From NCBI GenBank assembly GCA_005880075.1, contig VBJT01000174.1, positions 1-6,475 on the forward strand: 6,475 bases of DNA, given 5' to 3'. Each line of letters begins with the position of its first letter. The first letter of the stretch is position 1. The notes beneath the pieces were generated by a model. The model made no database searches. It was not told the origin of the DNA and saw nothing but the letters and a program-made list of their open reading frames with translations. The translations under genes were made by a program, and so were the position numbers. The stretch comes from Chloroflexota bacterium (lineage in GTDB: Bacteria > Chloroflexota > Dehalococcoidia > SM23-28-2 > RBG-16-64-32). Positions 6,001-6,475 of this stretch are shown piece after piece.

Positions 6001-6475
6001 GATCGGCCGAAGTGACCTGCTCGACATGCGCAAGGCAATCGACCACTGGAAGGCGCAGGGCCTCGACCTCTCGGCGATCTTCTACCGCCCGGAAGTCGGC
6101 CCAGAGATCGCGACGCACCGCGTTACAACCCAGGACCACGGCCTCGATAAGGCGCTCGACCAGGAGCTGCTTAAGCTCTGCGCGCCCGCTCTCGAGCGCG
6201 GTGAGAACGTCGATATCGAGCTGCCGATCCACAACACCAACCGCACAGTCGGCACAATCCTGGGCAGCGAGTTGACACGCAAGTACGGCTTCAACGGTCT
6301 CCCGGACGGCACCATCGCGATCCGTTTCCAGGGTTCGGCCGGCCAGAGCTTCGGCGCTTTCGTCCCGTCCGGGGTCACTCTTTGGCTGGAAGGCGACTCC
6401 AACGACTATCTCGGGAAAGGCCTCTCTGGAGGCCGCATCATCGTCTACCCGCCGGAAGAAGCAACATTCGTCCCG
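2957..6475 (+). CDS. gltB: Glutamate synthase large subunit, main part after the frameshift (3' end outside window)
   Basis: This frame is open from 2894 to the window end; ATG 2957 is its first start codon but has no ribosome site, so independent translation is unlikely. Recognisable homology begins at about 2945 (LERSG, then FYFPSLSSR). Parts in order: rest of the amidotransferase domain with HSRFSTNT (3098 on), HNGEIN (3164-3181, oxyanion-hole Asn-Gly) and DRNGLRPSR (3539 on); central domain (~3950-4830) with VTNPPLDAIREE and KIMSKMGISTIQSYRGAQ; FMN-binding synthase domain (~5040-6010) with GAMSFGSI, GKSNTGEGGED, QGAKPGEGGQLPG, LISPPPHHDIYSIEDL and HDGGTGASP. The C-x5-C-x4-C iron-sulfur ligands are at codons 5822, 5840 and 5855 (3Fe-4S in known GltB). 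Part of the GXGXG domain (~6140 on) includes GSAGQSFGAF and GDSNDYLGKGLSGG. With the fragment before it about 1,340 codons are present; the family is ~1,500 residues, so the last ~150-200 are missing. GltD would be expected downstream. No further frame break occurs over 3.5 kb. Confidence 0.93.
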   Translation, partial: MDPARVFYFPSLSSRTLVYKGMLMPVQLKDYFPDLSDPRMKSALCMFHSRFSTNTFPSWRLAHPYRMISHNGEINTLRGNINWMRAREALFESPLFDDGVQGEGLPSGIQRILPIIDERGSDTACFDNALEMLTMTGRPVEQAMMMMIPEPWDGHESMPQEKKDFYDYHSCLMEPWDGPASIAFTDGRTIGAVLDRNGLRPSRYYVTKDGYVIMASEVGVLPIPPENILHKGRLQPGRMFLISLDEGRIIDDAELKHKYAGEKPYGEWLKTHMRAFEEYHGGEPAGTLHGEALTEQQLAFGYTWEDLKYILGPMGKNGEEAVGSMGTDTPLAVLSDKPQLLYNYFKQLFAQVTNPPLDAIREEIVTSVKTVIGPEGNLLDPQPESCHLISLKSPFIDNDQLARFKTLNDGKLRATTLPMLFRAGGGAEALEEAMDELCRRADEAIAEGATIIIVSDRGVSPEWAPIPSLLAVAGLHNHLVREKKRTQIGLVVETGDARESHHFALLLGYGAGAINPYLAIDTLAHMRDGGLLEGEISYEEAVQHYLKAIKKGTVKIMSKMGISTIQSYRGAQIFEAIGLGQELIDRYFTYTASRVGGIGLEAVARDTLWHHRRAFPDRDGGLDELAWGGQYQWRRDGEYHLFNPETVFRLQHATRTGREDMFREYTQMVNEQSERLCTLRGLFELNPDREPVPIEEVEPAENLFKRFATGAMSFGSIGAEAHETLAIAMNRIGGKSNTGEGGEDRRRFTPDENGDLRRSAIKQVASARFGVTSEYLVNSDELQIKMAQGAKPGEGGQLPGAKVYPWIAAVRYATPYVGLISPPPHHDIYSIEDLAQLIHDLKNSNPRARISVKLVAEIGVGTVAAGVAKAKSDVVLISGHDGGTGASPLTSIKHAGIPWELGLAETQQTLVLNNLRDRIIVQTDGQMKTGRDVVIAALLGAEEYGFATAPLVVMGCVMMRVCHLDTCPVGIATQNPKLREKFEGRAEHVVNFFRFIADEVRQYMAQMGFRTLDEMIGRSDLLDMRKAIDHWKAQGLDLSAIFYRPEVGPEIATHRVTTQDHGLDKALDQELLKLCAPALERGENVDIELPIHNTNRTVGTILGSELTRKYGFNGLPDGTIAIRFQGSAGQSFGAFVPSGVTLWLEGDSNDYLGKGLSGGRIIVYPPEEATFVP

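Overview
This is high-GC bacterial chromosomal DNA with strongly G/C-ending codons in its conserved gene. The GltB sequence type, a double-zinc-ribbon RDD membrane protein and Pro/Ser/Thr-linked secreted proteins would fit a Chloroflexota- or Actinobacteria-like lineage. That placement is an impression, because no marker gene for taxonomy is present. I see no rRNA, tRNA, CRISPR array, transposase or phage gene.

Layout. (1) Positions 1-674, minus strand: a nearly complete or just complete RDD-family membrane protein with cysteine zinc-binding motifs at both ends. (2) Positions 675-864: a divergent intergenic region. It has a good minus-strand promoter (TATAAT) for the RDD gene and a weaker plus-strand promoter for the next genes. 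(3) Positions 865-2225, plus strand: two tandem genes overlapping by 4 bases (ATGA). Both encode exported or membrane-anchored proteins. Their first ~49 codons are almost identical at DNA level (146-bp direct repeat, 8 mismatches, 88 bp perfect), but their extracytoplasmic heads are very different in sequence. (4) Positions 2226-2456: the gltB leader, with an excellent extended -10 promoter and a possible 37-codon leader ORF. (5) Positions 2457-6475, plus strand: gltB, the large subunit of glutamate synthase, running off the right edge. Its reading frame is broken near 2930-2945, where the conserved segment between the 'QVFIG' and 'FYFPSLSSR' stretches is also about a dozen residues short.

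How the genes relate. Only gltB has a firm metabolic role: ammonia assimilation, in which glutamine plus 2-oxoglutarate gives two glutamates. Its partner subunit gltD would be expected downstream, outside the window. The RDD protein and the secreted pair have no assigned function. They sit back to back but nothing in the sequence links them to nitrogen metabolism.

The points most worth a second look are the constant-anchor/divergent-head gene pair and the nature of the gltB lesion. I found no clear evidence of a new multi-gene system.
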